Positions 28,364 to 37,194 of a DNA stretch of 64,000 nucleotides are shown here, in pieces. Location of the stretch: positions 620,001 through 684,000 of the forward strand of contig JASGIB010000001.1 in NCBI GenBank assembly GCA_047602125.1. Reading direction: 5' to 3'. The notes beneath the pieces were generated by a model that was given only the letters and a program-made list of their open reading frames with translations, was not told where the DNA came from and ran no database searches. The DNA comes from Pseudoluteimonas sp047602125. GTDB taxonomy: Bacteria; Pseudomonadota; Gammaproteobacteria; Xanthomonadales; Xanthomonadaceae. The position numbers were made by a program, and so were the translations under genes. Position 1 is the first letter of the stretch. Every line of letters starts with the position of its first letter.

Positions 28364-29539
28364 TTATGGTTCCATGCCGCTTGATTCCTGTTCGAACCTG
28401 CGCTGCGATGCATTCAATTGTTCGGGGCTCATCCGTGACTCGATCAGTCCCCTGACATCAGGCTCTTCAGCGAGACCAGCATGTAACCCCTTCAGGTAGA
28501 ACACGCGCGCGGCAACAAGGTCGACTGGAACTCCTTCTCCCTTGGCATGCATCACAGCCAATTCGCGGAATGCCCTTTCATCGCCCGCCGCCGCAGCTTG
28601 CTCGTACAACGCCTTCGCCTTGACGAAGTCCCGTGGCATGCCTTCGCCAGAAGCGAACATGGAGCCGAGATCGGTCATTGCACGCGCATATCCGGACGCT
28701 GCAGCGCCCTCGAAATAGCGGCGTGCCTTCCCGTAGTCCTGCGTTTTCCCGAGCCGCCCGAGGACATAGGCCATCCCCAGACGCCATTGCGCTTCCGGAT
28801 CCCCATGATCTGCAGCCTTCTCGTACCAAGCCAGCGCCTGCGCATCGTCCGTGGTGGTCGTCCACCCAAACTCATAGTTCTTGCCGATATCGCGCTCGGC
28901 ATCACGAAACCCATGGTTGGCGGCAATGAGGATCAGGTTGACACCAGCATGTCTGTCGGCAGTCTTTCCGCATTGCCCGCTAAAGCGGATAAGCCCCTCG
29001 TAGTAGGCCACCAAAGGCAATGCATCCTCTGCCTTAGCCAATTGATCGAACAATGGACAAGCCGCATCGACGTCGCGATCGATCAGCGATGACCCCGTAT
29101 ATAGCTGGACGGCGTAATTGATTTGTGCGCCCACATCGCCTGCGTCGACGCCCTTCTTCAGGTAAGCGATTGCTTCTTTCCCGTGGATGGGAACGCCCCA
29201 GCCGTTGCCATAGATCATGTACAGCAGATTCCAGGCTTCCTTGCTGCCATGCCGCGTCGCGCGCTGCGCCATATCGATTGCGGATTGCAGGTCTCCCGGG
29301 CGAAGCTCACCCGGCCGTTTTCCATTGATCGCCAGATTCATCCGCGCGAACGCAAGGTAATACTCCACCTCGCCATTTCCAGACTCCTCGAACGGTTGCA
29401 GCAAACGTTCGATTCCCGCGAAGTCACTCGCCTGCTCTAGCGGGCCAATGCGCGCCAAGGCTGCATCGATACCGGAATCCACGGCAATGGCGGACCACGA
29501 CAGCACCATGAGAATGGCCGCGATCAAAACGCGATGCAT
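28364..29539 (-). CDS. Sel1-repeat (TPR-like) exported protein
   Basis: 391 residues from ATG 29539; the signal peptide is LIAAILMVLSWSAIA. About five Sel1-like repeats are visible between residues 100 and 370, for example EAWNLLYMIYGNGWGVPIHG, AQWRLGMAYVLGRLGKTQDY and AMTDLGSMFASGEGMPRDFV. Such repeats mediate protein-protein contacts in the periplasm; the partner is unknown. Base composition is clearly lower in GC than neighbouring genes (sampled 60-base lines are near 52-55%), which suggests later acquisition. Function cannot be given more precisely. Confidence 0.8.
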   Translation of the reverse strand: MHRVLIAAILMVLSWSAIAVDSGIDAALARIGPLEQASDFAGIERLLQPFEESGNGEVEYYLAFARMNLAINGKRPGELRPGDLQSAIDMAQRATRHGSKEAWNLLYMIYGNGWGVPIHGKEAIAYLKKGVDAGDVGAQINYAVQLYTGSSLIDRDVDAACPLFDQLAKAEDALPLVAYYEGLIRFSGQCGKTADRHAGVNLILIAANHGFRDAERDIGKNYEFGWTTTTDDAQALAWYEKAADHGDPEAQWRLGMAYVLGRLGKTQDYGKARRYFEGAAASGYARAMTDLGSMFASGEGMPRDFVKAKALYEQAAAAGDERAFRELAVMHAKGEGVPVDLVAARVFYLKGLHAGLAEEPDVRGLIESRMSPEQLNASQRRFEQESSGMEP

Positions 29540-29653
29540 GCGCAATCGATCCTTCTGGATATTGCCTGCCAATCGCAGGTTCATGGATCCCCCAACGATC
29601 TATTCAAACGCAACGATTCACGCCAGCGACAACTTCAACCGCCTGCTTCACGA

Positions 29654-30535
29654 TCATGCTACCACTTCAAGCAACGCCCGCGCGAAGCCCGCACCCTTCC
29701 CCGGATCCACGCCCAGGTAGAAATCCGGCTCGATCAACTCCGCTTCCATCAACAACCAGCGCCCGTCCCCGTCCGGCACCATGTCGATGCGCGCATACAA
29801 CAACGGATCACCGACCGCCGCCAACACCTGCCCGGCCAGCGCCACCGCTTCCGCCGGCGGATCGACCGGCGCATAACGGCCACCGAATTCCTCTTGGATG
29901 CGGAACTCACCCGGAACCGGGCGCTTGTTCACCGCATGGCTGAACCGCCCGCCGAAATACAACAGCGACGTCTCGCCTTCGCTTTCGATCGTCGGCAGGT
30001 ACGGCTGCACCAGCATCGTCGTGCCGGGCGCGGCATCGACCGTATCCCCGCGACGCAGCCGCTGCGTCTTCCACGCCCCGCCGGATACCGCCGGCTTCAC
30101 GATCAATTCCCCGGCGCCGGTCTCGTCGAACGCGCGCTCCACGATTTCCTGCGACAGCGCATCGGTGAACACGGTCGGCGGAATCGCCACGCCGCGTTCC
30201 GCGAGTTCGCCGAGATAACGCTTGTCCGAATTCCACGCGAGGACCCGCGCCGGGTTCGACACCGGCATGCCTTCGCGTTCCCACGTCGCGCAGCCCCGCA
30301 ACCAGCGCGCATGCTGGAAGTGGTAACCCCAGGCCAGCAACGGCAGGACCCGGCCGAATTCGCGCAGGCCAGCTGCGCTTTCGACATGCGCCGTCCACGG
30401 CGTCGGCACCGTTTCGATGCCCGCGCCATCCAGCGCCGATTGCAAGCGCGCCAGCACCTTCGGCCACAACGTGGCGTTGTCGGCCTCGGCCGGATCGGGC
30501 ACGAGGATGGCGACGCGGTGCATGGCGTCGGACAT
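29654..30535 (-). CDS. ATP-grasp domain protein (glutathione synthetase/RimK-like)
   Basis: 293 residues from ATG 30535 (an ATG four codons in is an alternative). The ATP-grasp fold is visible as: VAILVPDPAEADNATLWPKV at the start, SDKRYLGELAERGVAIPPTV (B-domain entry), GELIVKPAVSGGAWKTQRLR (ATP-binding strand and glycine loop), and RWLLMEAELIEPDFYL, the metal-binding Glu-rich strand. It resembles COG0189 glutathione synthase/RimK-type ligases that join an amino acid or peptide to a carboxylate. Substrate unknown. GC content is as high as the core genome, unlike the genes on each side. Confidence 0.8.
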   Translation of the reverse strand: MSDAMHRVAILVPDPAEADNATLWPKVLARLQSALDGAGIETVPTPWTAHVESAAGLREFGRVLPLLAWGYHFQHARWLRGCATWEREGMPVSNPARVLAWNSDKRYLGELAERGVAIPPTVFTDALSQEIVERAFDETGAGELIVKPAVSGGAWKTQRLRRGDTVDAAPGTTMLVQPYLPTIESEGETSLLYFGGRFSHAVNKRPVPGEFRIQEEFGGRYAPVDPPAEAVALAGQVLAAVGDPLLYARIDMVPDGDGRWLLMEAELIEPDFYLGVDPGKGAGFARALLEVVA

Positions 30536-30550
30536 CGGATTCGGCCGCGA

Positions 30551-30862
30551 TCAGGCAGCGCGCAGCGCGGAGCGTACCGCCTTCGGCGAATGCGTCGCGA
30601 CCTTGAGCAATGCCTTTGCGGCGCCGCTCGGCTGGCGACGGCCTTGCTCCCAATCCTGCAGCGTGCGCACGGACACGCCGAGCATGTCGGCAAACTCCGG
30701 TTGCGACATGCCGAGCTTGAAGCGGGCTTCACCGGCTTGCGTGACCTGGACGCTGAAGCGTCGTCCACCGCCCGACTTGATTTCGCGGACAGCTTCCAGC
30801 AATTCGGCACCGATGTCGCGTTTGGCGTCGCGCTCGAGGATCTGCTTGGTCAGTTTCTTCAT
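30551..30862 (-). CDS. higA: HigA-type antitoxin, XRE helix-turn-helix
   Basis: 103 residues from ATG 30862. The C-terminal half is an HTH_3 domain: ARFKLGMSQPEFADMLGVSV then RTLQDWEQGRRQPSGAAKAL, the usual antitoxin DNA-binding signature. The start overlaps the stop of the upstream toxin gene by four bases (ATGA). The toxin-first order is that of the HigBA type II systems. It should bind the toxin and repress the operon through the palindrome at 31205-31217. Confidence 0.85.
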   Translation of the reverse strand: MKKLTKQILERDAKRDIGAELLEAVREIKSGGGRRFSVQVTQAGEARFKLGMSQPEFADMLGVSVRTLQDWEQGRRQPSGAAKALLKVATHSPKAVRSALRAA

Positions 30863-31173
30863 GGCTTCACCAATTGTTCTTTCAACATCCGGATGACATG
30901 CGCGGACAGATTGTCCCGCTTTGTCTTCGCATAGATCGCCAGCAACCAGATCAGGCCTGCGGCGGTTTGTCCGTAGTAGATCACGCGAACGCCACCGCGC
31001 TTGCCTGCTTGTTCGGTACCCCAACGCAGCTTTCTGCAACCTGCCGAACCCGGGATCAGATCGCCTGCTTCCGGATGCTCCGACAGATACCACTGCAGCG
31101 CGGCATATTCATCGTCCGTCAGGTAATCGTAGACATAGCGGGCGAATACCGACGACTCGACGAACTCGAACAT
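30859..31173 (-). CDS. higB: HigB/RelE-superfamily toxin
   Basis: 104 residues. RelE/HigB signatures: YLTDDEYAALQWYLSEHPEA, then GDLIPGSAGCRKLRWGTEQA followed by GKRGGVRVIYYGQTAAGLIW, and LLAIYAKTKRDNLSAHVIRM. The conserved basic/aromatic positions of ribosome-dependent mRNA interferases (R and Y in RVIYY) are present. Start ATG 31173 has a plausible purine-rich ribosome site (GGAG about nine bases upstream). It is expressed ahead of and coupled to the antitoxin gene; base composition is lower in GC than the surrounding core genes. Confidence 0.88.
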   Translation of the reverse strand: MFEFVESSVFARYVYDYLTDDEYAALQWYLSEHPEAGDLIPGSAGCRKLRWGTEQAGKRGGVRVIYYGQTAAGLIWLLAIYAKTKRDNLSAHVIRMLKEQLVKP

Positions 31174-31199
31174 CCGCAGACTCCATTCCGCTAGGCATG

Positions 31200-31228
31200 A
31201 ATATACGGCAGCGCCGTAGTCAATGCAA
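31200..31228 (-). promoter_or_regulatory. promoter and operator of the higBA-like operon
   Basis: On the minus strand a TTGCAT box (31223-31228) and a TATATT box (31200-31205) are separated by 17 bases. The spacer contains the palindrome ACGGC-GCT-GCCGT (31205-31217), placed where a bound antitoxin would block RNA polymerase. The toxin start codon is 27 bases further downstream. The -10 is good and the -35 weak, fitting a tightly repressible promoter. Assignment is by pattern only. Confidence 0.5.
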
Positions 31229-31246
31229 GCATGCCCCAGCCGTGAT

Positions 31247-32911
31247 TCACGCCATCGGCAACTTCAGCCCCTGCTCCCGTGCGCACTGCTTCGCGATGTC
31301 GTAACCCGCGTCCGCGTGCCGCATCACGCCGGTGCCGGGATCGTTCCACAACACCCGTGCGATGCGCAGGTCGGCGGCTTCGGTTCCGTCGCAGACGATC
31401 ACCACGCCGCTGTGCTGCGAATAGCCCATGCCGACGCCACCGCCGTGGTGCAGCGAGACCCAGGTCGCGCCGCCGGCGACGTTGAGCATCGCGTTAAGCA
31501 GCGGCCAGTCGCTGACCGCATCGCTGCCGTCGCGCATCGATTCGGTTTCGCGGTTCGGCGAGGCCACGCTGCCGCTGTCGAGATGATCGCGGCCGATCAC
31601 CACCGGCGCCTTCAGTTCGCCCTTGCGCACCATTTCGTTGAATGCGAGGCCCAGCTTGTGGCGCTGCCCCAGGCCGACCCAGCAGATGCGCGCCGGCAGG
31701 CCCTGGAAGGAAATGCGCTCGCGCGCCATGTCCAGCCAGTTGTGCAGGTGCGCGTCGTCGGGGATCAGTTCCTTGACCTTGGCATCGGTCCGATAGATGT
31801 CCTCGGGATCGCCGCTCAGCGCGACCCAGCGGAACGGGCCGACGCCGCGGCAAAAGAGTGGACGCACGTAGGCCGGCACGAAACCCGGGAAATCGAAGGC
31901 GTTCTTGAGGCCTTCGTCGAAGGCCATCTGGCGGATGTTGTTGCCGTAATCGACGGTGGGGATGCCTTGCGCGTGGAAGGCGAGCATGGCCTCGACATGC
32001 ACGCGCATCGATTTCTTGGCCGCGTCGCGCACCTTGTCCGGGTTGGCCTGCTGCTCGGCCAGCCACTCATCCACGGTCCAGCCCAGCGGCAGGTAGCCGT
32101 GCACCGGATCGTGCGCGCTGGTCTGGTCGGTGACGCAATCGGGCCTGACCCCGCGCTTCACCAGTTCGGGCAGGATCTCCGCTGCATTGCCGAGCAAGGC
32201 GATCGACTTCGCTTCGCCGGCTGCGGTGTATTTCGCGATGCGGGCCAGTGCGTCATCGATGTCGGTCGCCTGTTCATCGACGTAGCGCGTCTTCAGGCGG
32301 AAATCGATGCTCGACTGCCGGCATTCGATGTTCAGCGAACATGCGCCGGCCAGCGAGGCGGCCAGCGGCTGCGCGCCGCCCATGCCACCGAGGCCCGCGG
32401 TGAGGATCCACTTGCCTTTCAGCGAACCGCCGTAGTGCTGGCGGCCCATCTCGACGAAGGTTTCGTAAGTGCCCTGCACGATGCCCTGCGAACCGATGTA
32501 GATCCACGAACCGGCCGTCATCTGGCCGTACATCATCAGGCCCTTGCGATCGAGCTCGTTGAAGTGCTCCCAGGTCGCCCAGTGCGGCACGAGGTTGGAA
32601 TTGGCGAGCAGCACGCGCGGCGCGTCCGCATGCGAGGGAAACACGCCGACCGGCTTGCCGGACTGGATGAGCAGGGTCTCGTCGTCGCCGAGGGTCTTCA
32701 GCGTCTCGAGGATCCGGTCGTAGCAGTCCCAGTCGCGCGCGGCGCGGCCGATCCCGCCGTACACCACGAGGTCTTCCGGTCGTTCGGCCACTTCCGCGTC
32801 GAGGTTGTTCTGCAGCATGCGGAACGGCGCCTCGGTCAGCCACGACTTGCAGGTAAGCGTGGCGCCGCGCGGCGCGCGGATCTTGCGGGACGGGTCGTGG
32901 CGGCTGGACAT
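31247..32911 (-). CDS. hutU: urocanate hydratase
   Basis: 554 residues, full length for the family. NAD+-binding segment GLGGMGGAQPLAASLAGA, the active-site region LFCRGVGPFRWVALSGDP with its cysteine, and SLHHGGGVGMGYSQHSGVVI are all present. It converts urocanate to 4-imidazolone-5-propionate, the second step of histidine degradation in the cytoplasm. hutF and hutI are 3 and 5.6 kb away; hutH and hutG are not seen here. Divergent from ogt with an 84-base gap; a GGAG ribosome site precedes the ATG. Confidence 0.97.
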   Translation of the reverse strand: MSSRHDPSRKIRAPRGATLTCKSWLTEAPFRMLQNNLDAEVAERPEDLVVYGGIGRAARDWDCYDRILETLKTLGDDETLLIQSGKPVGVFPSHADAPRVLLANSNLVPHWATWEHFNELDRKGLMMYGQMTAGSWIYIGSQGIVQGTYETFVEMGRQHYGGSLKGKWILTAGLGGMGGAQPLAASLAGACSLNIECRQSSIDFRLKTRYVDEQATDIDDALARIAKYTAAGEAKSIALLGNAAEILPELVKRGVRPDCVTDQTSAHDPVHGYLPLGWTVDEWLAEQQANPDKVRDAAKKSMRVHVEAMLAFHAQGIPTVDYGNNIRQMAFDEGLKNAFDFPGFVPAYVRPLFCRGVGPFRWVALSGDPEDIYRTDAKVKELIPDDAHLHNWLDMARERISFQGLPARICWVGLGQRHKLGLAFNEMVRKGELKAPVVIGRDHLDSGSVASPNRETESMRDGSDAVSDWPLLNAMLNVAGGATWVSLHHGGGVGMGYSQHSGVVIVCDGTEAADLRIARVLWNDPGTGVMRHADAGYDIAKQCAREQGLKLPMA

Positions 32912-32995
32912 GGGTCGCGGCTCCTGCAGGCGAAGCCGCGATTATCGCACCGCGCCGGACGGCGCCCGGCGCCCGCTTCGGGCACACTTGCGGGC

Positions 32996-33508
32996 ATGTG
33001 GTACGACCGTTTCGACACGCCCATCGGCCCGCTGACCGTCGCCACCGACATCGAAGGCCTGCGCCACGTGCTGTTCGCGAGCAATCGCCACGACGTACAC
33101 GGGCAAGCGGCATGGCTGCATTCGCCCGGCCGGCTCGCCGAGGCGCGAAGGCAACTCCTGGAATATTTCGCCGGCGAACGCCGCGCGTTCGAACTGCCCC
33201 TGCGTCCGGTCGGTACTGCGTTCCAGCTCAAGGCCTGGCAGGCGCTGGCGGAGATTCCCTACGGCGAAACCCGCAGTTATGCCGAGCAGGCGCAGCGCAT
33301 CGGTGCGCCGGATGCGGTACGCGCGGTGGGTGCGGCGAACGGGAGGAATCCGTTGCCGATCGTGCTGCCCTGCCATCGCGTGATCGGCGCGGACGGCGGG
33401 CTCACCGGATTCGGCGGCGGATTGCCGATCAAGGCCGCGCTGCTGCGGCTCGAAGGCGCGCTGGCACCGGCCGAGGTCGCGCCGAAAACGGGCGACCTGT
33501 TCGGCTGA
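32996..33508 (+). CDS. ogt: methylated-DNA-protein-cysteine S-methyltransferase
   Basis: 170 residues from ATG 32996. The nucleophile motif is VLPCHRVIG with C126, followed by the GGLTGFGGGLPIKAALLRLE substrate-binding segment. The N-terminal ribonuclease-H-like domain is also present. The protein removes alkyl groups from O6-alkylguanine in a suicide reaction. The absence of an Ada-type N-terminal regulator domain points to the Ogt group. Divergent from hutU; no functional link to histidine catabolism is expected. Confidence 0.95.
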   Translation: MWYDRFDTPIGPLTVATDIEGLRHVLFASNRHDVHGQAAWLHSPGRLAEARRQLLEYFAGERRAFELPLRPVGTAFQLKAWQALAEIPYGETRSYAEQAQRIGAPDAVRAVGAANGRNPLPIVLPCHRVIGADGGLTGFGGGLPIKAALLRLEGALAPAEVAPKTGDLFG

Positions 33509-33522
33509 AAGCTCGACGCGGG

Positions 33523-33861
33523 TCAGTGCGCCGCGGGATCGAGATTGCGCAATGCGTCGGCCAGATCGATCGCGCCGGTGCGGCGGATGTCGCTCTGGGT
33601 GTAGGCACGGCCGTAGGACGCGCATTTCACTTCCACGGTCGCGTCGCCCTTGGCGCGCGCTTCGCGCACGGCGCGCCGGTTCTGCGCGGCGGTGATCAGT
33701 GAGCCGGTTTCGCGCAGGCAGGTGTGGTCGCGCACGTCGCGGGTGGCGACGTCGGAATGGATGTCGTCCTGCACGGTGGGCTGGACGCTCGTGCCGACCG
33801 ACTGGGCCGACGCGGCGAATGCGACGCCTGCGAACAGGCTGGCGAGCAGCAGTCGTTTCAT
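33523..33861 (-). CDS. small secreted protein of unknown function
   Basis: 112 residues from ATG 33861 with a clear signal peptide (MKRLLLASLFAGVAFAASAQ). The mature part of about 92 residues has two cysteines (in HTCLRETGSL and VKCASYGRAY) that could form a disulfide bond, and the phrase SDIRRTGAIDLADALRNLDP at the end. I do not recognise a family. Base usage matches the neighbours. Convergent with ogt (14-base gap). Confidence 0.7.
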   Translation of the reverse strand: MKRLLLASLFAGVAFAASAQSVGTSVQPTVQDDIHSDVATRDVRDHTCLRETGSLITAAQNRRAVREARAKGDATVEVKCASYGRAYTQSDIRRTGAIDLADALRNLDPAAH

Positions 33862-33945
33862 GGGGCACCTCCGGGTTTGCATTCCACTTATACGCCTTTC
33901 GAGGTGCCCCGCAGCGGTCGCCGGCCCGCGCGATTCAGGGCGTTG

Positions 33946-34488
33946 TCAGCCTCGCGGGCAGGCTTCCTTGCGGCCGGCAATGAATGCCGCGACCTCGGCG
34001 TCGGTGGCCGGTTGCGGCTCGATGCCGTCGTCGAACAGCACCCGCCAGGTGCCGTCGGCATCGCGGTGCCAGATCGACTGGAAGGCGCCGATCAGGAAAC
34101 GCTGCTTGGTGTCCGGCGCCAGGTCTTCGTACAGCGCCGGTCCGCTGGAATAGGCGATGTCCGCTTCGCCGCCGATGGCGACCATGCGCGGGTACCACGA
34201 CAACCGCAGTTCCTTGCCGGCGATGAGCCCGGACCAGGCCGCGGCCACGGCATCGCGGCCGCGCCGCGGATTCGGGCGCTTGGCGCCGAACACCGCGCCT
34301 TCGGCGACGATGCCTTTGAAGGCCGCGGTATCGTGCTCGGCCACCGAGCGCGCGAAGGCGAGTTCGCGCGCCCACACCTCGCATTCGGCGGCGGAGAGTT
34401 TGGGCTGCGGCGGCTCGGCGGTTTGCGCGATGGCGAGCGGCGACAGCGTGAACGCAAGCGCGGCGGCGAACAGGCGGATCGAAGTCAT
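33946..34488 (-). CDS. SnoaL/DUF4440-like secreted protein
   Basis: 180 residues from ATG 34488, giving a signal peptide (LFAAALAFTLSPLAIA). The mature part has the layout of a SnoaL-like cone fold: FARSVAEHDTAAFKGIVAEG, then a beta-rich middle (RMVAIGGEADIAYSSGPALY) and SIWHRDADGTWRVLFDDGIE. Members bind or isomerise small molecules; here the role is unknown. Divergent from the phosphodiesterase pseudogene. A second SnoaL-like protein lies at 39745-40212. Confidence 0.75.
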   Translation of the reverse strand: MTSIRLFAAALAFTLSPLAIAQTAEPPQPKLSAAECEVWARELAFARSVAEHDTAAFKGIVAEGAVFGAKRPNPRRGRDAVAAAWSGLIAGKELRLSWYPRMVAIGGEADIAYSSGPALYEDLAPDTKQRFLIGAFQSIWHRDADGTWRVLFDDGIEPQPATDAEVAAFIAGRKEACPRG

Positions 34489-34569
34489 CGGAATCCCCGG
34501 GATTGGAATCGGAACGGCGTCGAACCGCACTATGCCCTCCCGCGGCGTGGCTTGCGGCTAACATGGCGC

Positions 34570-35803
34570 ATGCGCATGCCAATCCGCCAATTTCCGACAA
34601 TCCTCCCGCTCCTCCTGCTGCTCGCCGGCTGCGCCGGCCTGCGCACAGCGCCGACGCCGGCCTCGGAAACCACCGTGGTGCTGGTGTCGATCGACGCGCT
34701 GCGCGCCGATGCGCGGGGCAGCGGCAACATGCCGGCGCTCGATGCCATCGCCGCCGACGGCGTGCATGCGCGCTGGATGAATCCGTCCTACCCGACGCTC
34801 ACCTTCCCGAACCACTACACGCTGGTCACCGGACTGCGCCCGGACCACCACGGCGTGGTCCACAACCAGATGCGCGACGCCGCCCTCGGCGATTTCGTGT
34901 CCAAGGAAAGCAGCGCGGCCGATGGTCGCTGGTGGAACGGCGGCGAACCGCTGTGGGCGACGATGGAACGCGCAGACCAGCACGCCGCGATCCTGTTCTG
35001 GCCCGGATCCGTCGCCGAAATCCACGGCGAGCGCCCTTCGCAATGGCGCCCGTTCGACAAGACCATGAGCGTGGATGCGCGCGTGCAGCAGGTGCTCGAC
35101 TGGCTGGACCTGCCCGCCGCGCGACGCCCGCGCTTCATCGCCGCCTACTTCGACCAGTACGACGTCGCCGCGCACCGCTGCGGCGCGCACTGCGCGGATG
35201 CGATCGCCGCGGAACGCGCCGTGGACGCCGGCCTCGCTAAACTGCGCGCGGGCATCGCCGCGCGTTCCAGCGGACGCCGCATCGACCTCATCGTCGTATC
35301 CGACCACGGCATGGCCGACGTGGCGCACGGCAACATCCGCTACCTCGACGACCTCGTTCAGGCGAACGCGATCGAACGTCCAGGACACCGGCCCGATCGT
35401 GCTGGTCGCGCCGCGCGCCGGCCGCGAAGCGGACGCGATGAAGCTGGTCGGCCGCCACGATCATTCCGAATGCTGGCGGCGCGAATCGCTGCCTCCCGCG
35501 TGGCACTACGGCACGCATCCGCGCATCCCGGCCATCGTCTGCCAGGCCGACGAAGGCTGGCTGCTGGAACTGCATCGCGACGCGCCCTTCGCCCAGCCGG
35601 TGAAGGGCGAACACGGCTATGCTCCGGAATCCGCGTCGATGCATGCGACCTTCGTCGCCGAAGGCCCGGATTTCCGCCGTGGCGTGGAACTGCCGCCGTT
35701 CGACAACGTCAACGTCTATCCGTTGCTCGCGCGCCTGCTCGGGATCGCACCGCTGGCGAACGACGGCGACATCGCGCCGCTGCTGCCGGCGTTGCGGCAC
35801 TGA
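34570..35803 (+). pseudogene. ectonucleotide pyrophosphatase/phosphodiesterase (ENPP) family lipoprotein, frameshifted
   Basis: From ATG 34570 the frame gives a lipoprotein signal (LPLLLLLAGC) and the ENPP core: VLVSIDALRADARG, NPSYPTLTFPNHYTLVTGLR (Thr nucleophile), FIAAYFDQYDVAAHRCG and VVSDHGMADVAHG. After ANAIE (to 35376) the match moves to the next frame, continuing VQDTGPIVLVAPRAGREADA, HYGTHPRIPAIV, KGEHGYAPE and ending LLPALRH at 35803. Removing one base near 35377 restores a continuous protein of about 410 residues. Either a recent inactivating insertion or a sequencing error. The family hydrolyses nucleotide phosphodiester bonds in the periplasm. Confidence 0.85.
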
Positions 35804-35911
35804 CCCCTCTCCCGCTGGCGGGAGAGGCTTGGGGTAAGGGTGGCAAACGCGCGAATCATTCCACCCTCATCCGGCGCTACGCGCCCCCTTCTCCCGCCAG
35901 CGGGAGAAGGG
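35804..35911. repeat. long-hairpin repeat, copy C
   Basis: Arms CCCTCTCCCGCTGGCGGGAG (from 35805) and CTTCTCCCGCCAGCGGGAGA (from 35888) are each palindromic and also complementary to each other, with about 60 bases between them including TAAGGGTGG and CCACCCTCA. The element occupies the whole gap between the convergent phosphodiesterase gene and hutF. The architecture is that of the copies at 2771 and 26141. Confidence 0.75.
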
Positions 35912-35915
35912 AGAT

Positions 35916-37145
35916 TCACGACAATCGGTTGATCGCCTTGCGATAGCGCGCCGCGATGCCGTCGCGGTCACGGTGGCGGCCATCGGCGACCAGCGTTTCC
36001 CCGCCGATCCGCACGTCGCGCACCAGCGGGCGGTTGCCGGCGAAGATCCAGCGATCGGCGATGTCGGCGTCGGTCGCGCCGGCGAACTGCGGCGCGCCGG
36101 CGTCGAGCACGATCCATTCGTCGTCGCCCTCGTCGAAACCGGTCGCGCTCGCGCGGCTTTCGGCCACGCCGCGCAGCAGCGTTTCGCCCACGCTCGGCGA
36201 ACCCGCGTTCGCGACGATGTTGCGGTGGCGGCTGAGCAGGCGCTGGCCGTATTCGAGCCAGCGCAGTTCCTCGACCGGCGACACCGAGATGTGCGAATCC
36301 GAACCGATGCCCCAGCGCCCGCCCGCGGCGAGGAATTCGCGCATCGGGAACAGGCCGTCGCCGAGGTTGGCCTCGGTGGTCGGGCACAACGCCACCACCG
36401 CGCCGCTGCGCGCGATGCCGGCGATTTCCTTGCCATCGAGGTGGGTCGCGTGCACCAGCGTCCAGCGTTCGTCGACATCGGCGTTCGCCAGCAACCACTC
36501 CACCGGGCGCGCACCGCGCAGCGCGAGGCAGTCCTGCACCTCGCCGATCTGTTCCGAGATGTGGATGTGCACCGGCGCGTTCTCCGGCAATGCGGCGAGC
36601 ACCTCGCGCATCGCCTCCGCCGGCACCGCGCGCAGGCTGTGCAGCGCGCAACCCACGCGCAGGCCATTGTCTTCGCACGCACGCAAGCTCTCAAACAGGC
36701 GCAGGTAGCCTTCGATGTCGAAACCGAAGCGGTTCTGCCGCGGCGACAACGCGCGCCCGTCGAAACCGCCGGACATGTACAGCACCGGAAGCAGCGTGAG
36801 CCGGATGCCGGTGTCGCGCGCGGCGCGGATGAGTGCATCCGACATCGCCGCCGGATCCGGGTACGGCTTGCCGTCGGGCGCGTGGTGCAGGTAGTGGAAT
36901 TCGCAGACGCGCGTGTAGCCGGCTTCGAGCATTTCCGCGTACAACTGCGCGGCGACCGCATGCAGCGAGTCCGGATCGAAGCGCGCGGCGATGCGATACA
37001 TGGCCTCGCGCCAGGTCCAGAACGAATCGGCGGGATCGCCCTGGCGTTCGGCCATGCCCGCCATCGCGCGCTGGAAGGCGTGCGAATGCAGGTTGGCGAT
37101 GCCGGGCAGGCGCCAGCGCGCGATTTCCGATTCGGTGACAGCCAT
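35916..37145 (-). CDS. hutF: formimidoylglutamate deiminase
   Basis: 409 residues from ATG 37145. Amidohydrolase metal motifs: LPGIANLHSHAFQRAMAGMA, HIHISEQIGEVQDCL, HATHLDGKEIAG and GSDSHISVSPVEELRW. The enzyme converts formiminoglutamate to formylglutamate plus ammonia, the marker of the five-step Hut pathway that ends with HutG. Typical HutF proteins have about 40 more N-terminal residues that build part of a beta-sandwich; here the frame upstream is not HutF-like, so the short form seems real. Divergent from the ClC gene with a 49-base gap. Confidence 0.92.
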   Translation of the reverse strand: MAVTESEIARWRLPGIANLHSHAFQRAMAGMAERQGDPADSFWTWREAMYRIAARFDPDSLHAVAAQLYAEMLEAGYTRVCEFHYLHHAPDGKPYPDPAAMSDALIRAARDTGIRLTLLPVLYMSGGFDGRALSPRQNRFGFDIEGYLRLFESLRACEDNGLRVGCALHSLRAVPAEAMREVLAALPENAPVHIHISEQIGEVQDCLALRGARPVEWLLANADVDERWTLVHATHLDGKEIAGIARSGAVVALCPTTEANLGDGLFPMREFLAAGGRWGIGSDSHISVSPVEELRWLEYGQRLLSRHRNIVANAGSPSVGETLLRGVAESRASATGFDEGDDEWIVLDAGAPQFAGATDADIADRWIFAGNRPLVRDVRIGGETLVADGRHRDRDGIAARYRKAINRLS

Positions 37146-37194
37146 GCCGCCATTCTGCACGAGCACCGGCGCGACGGCATGCGAGAATGTGCCA

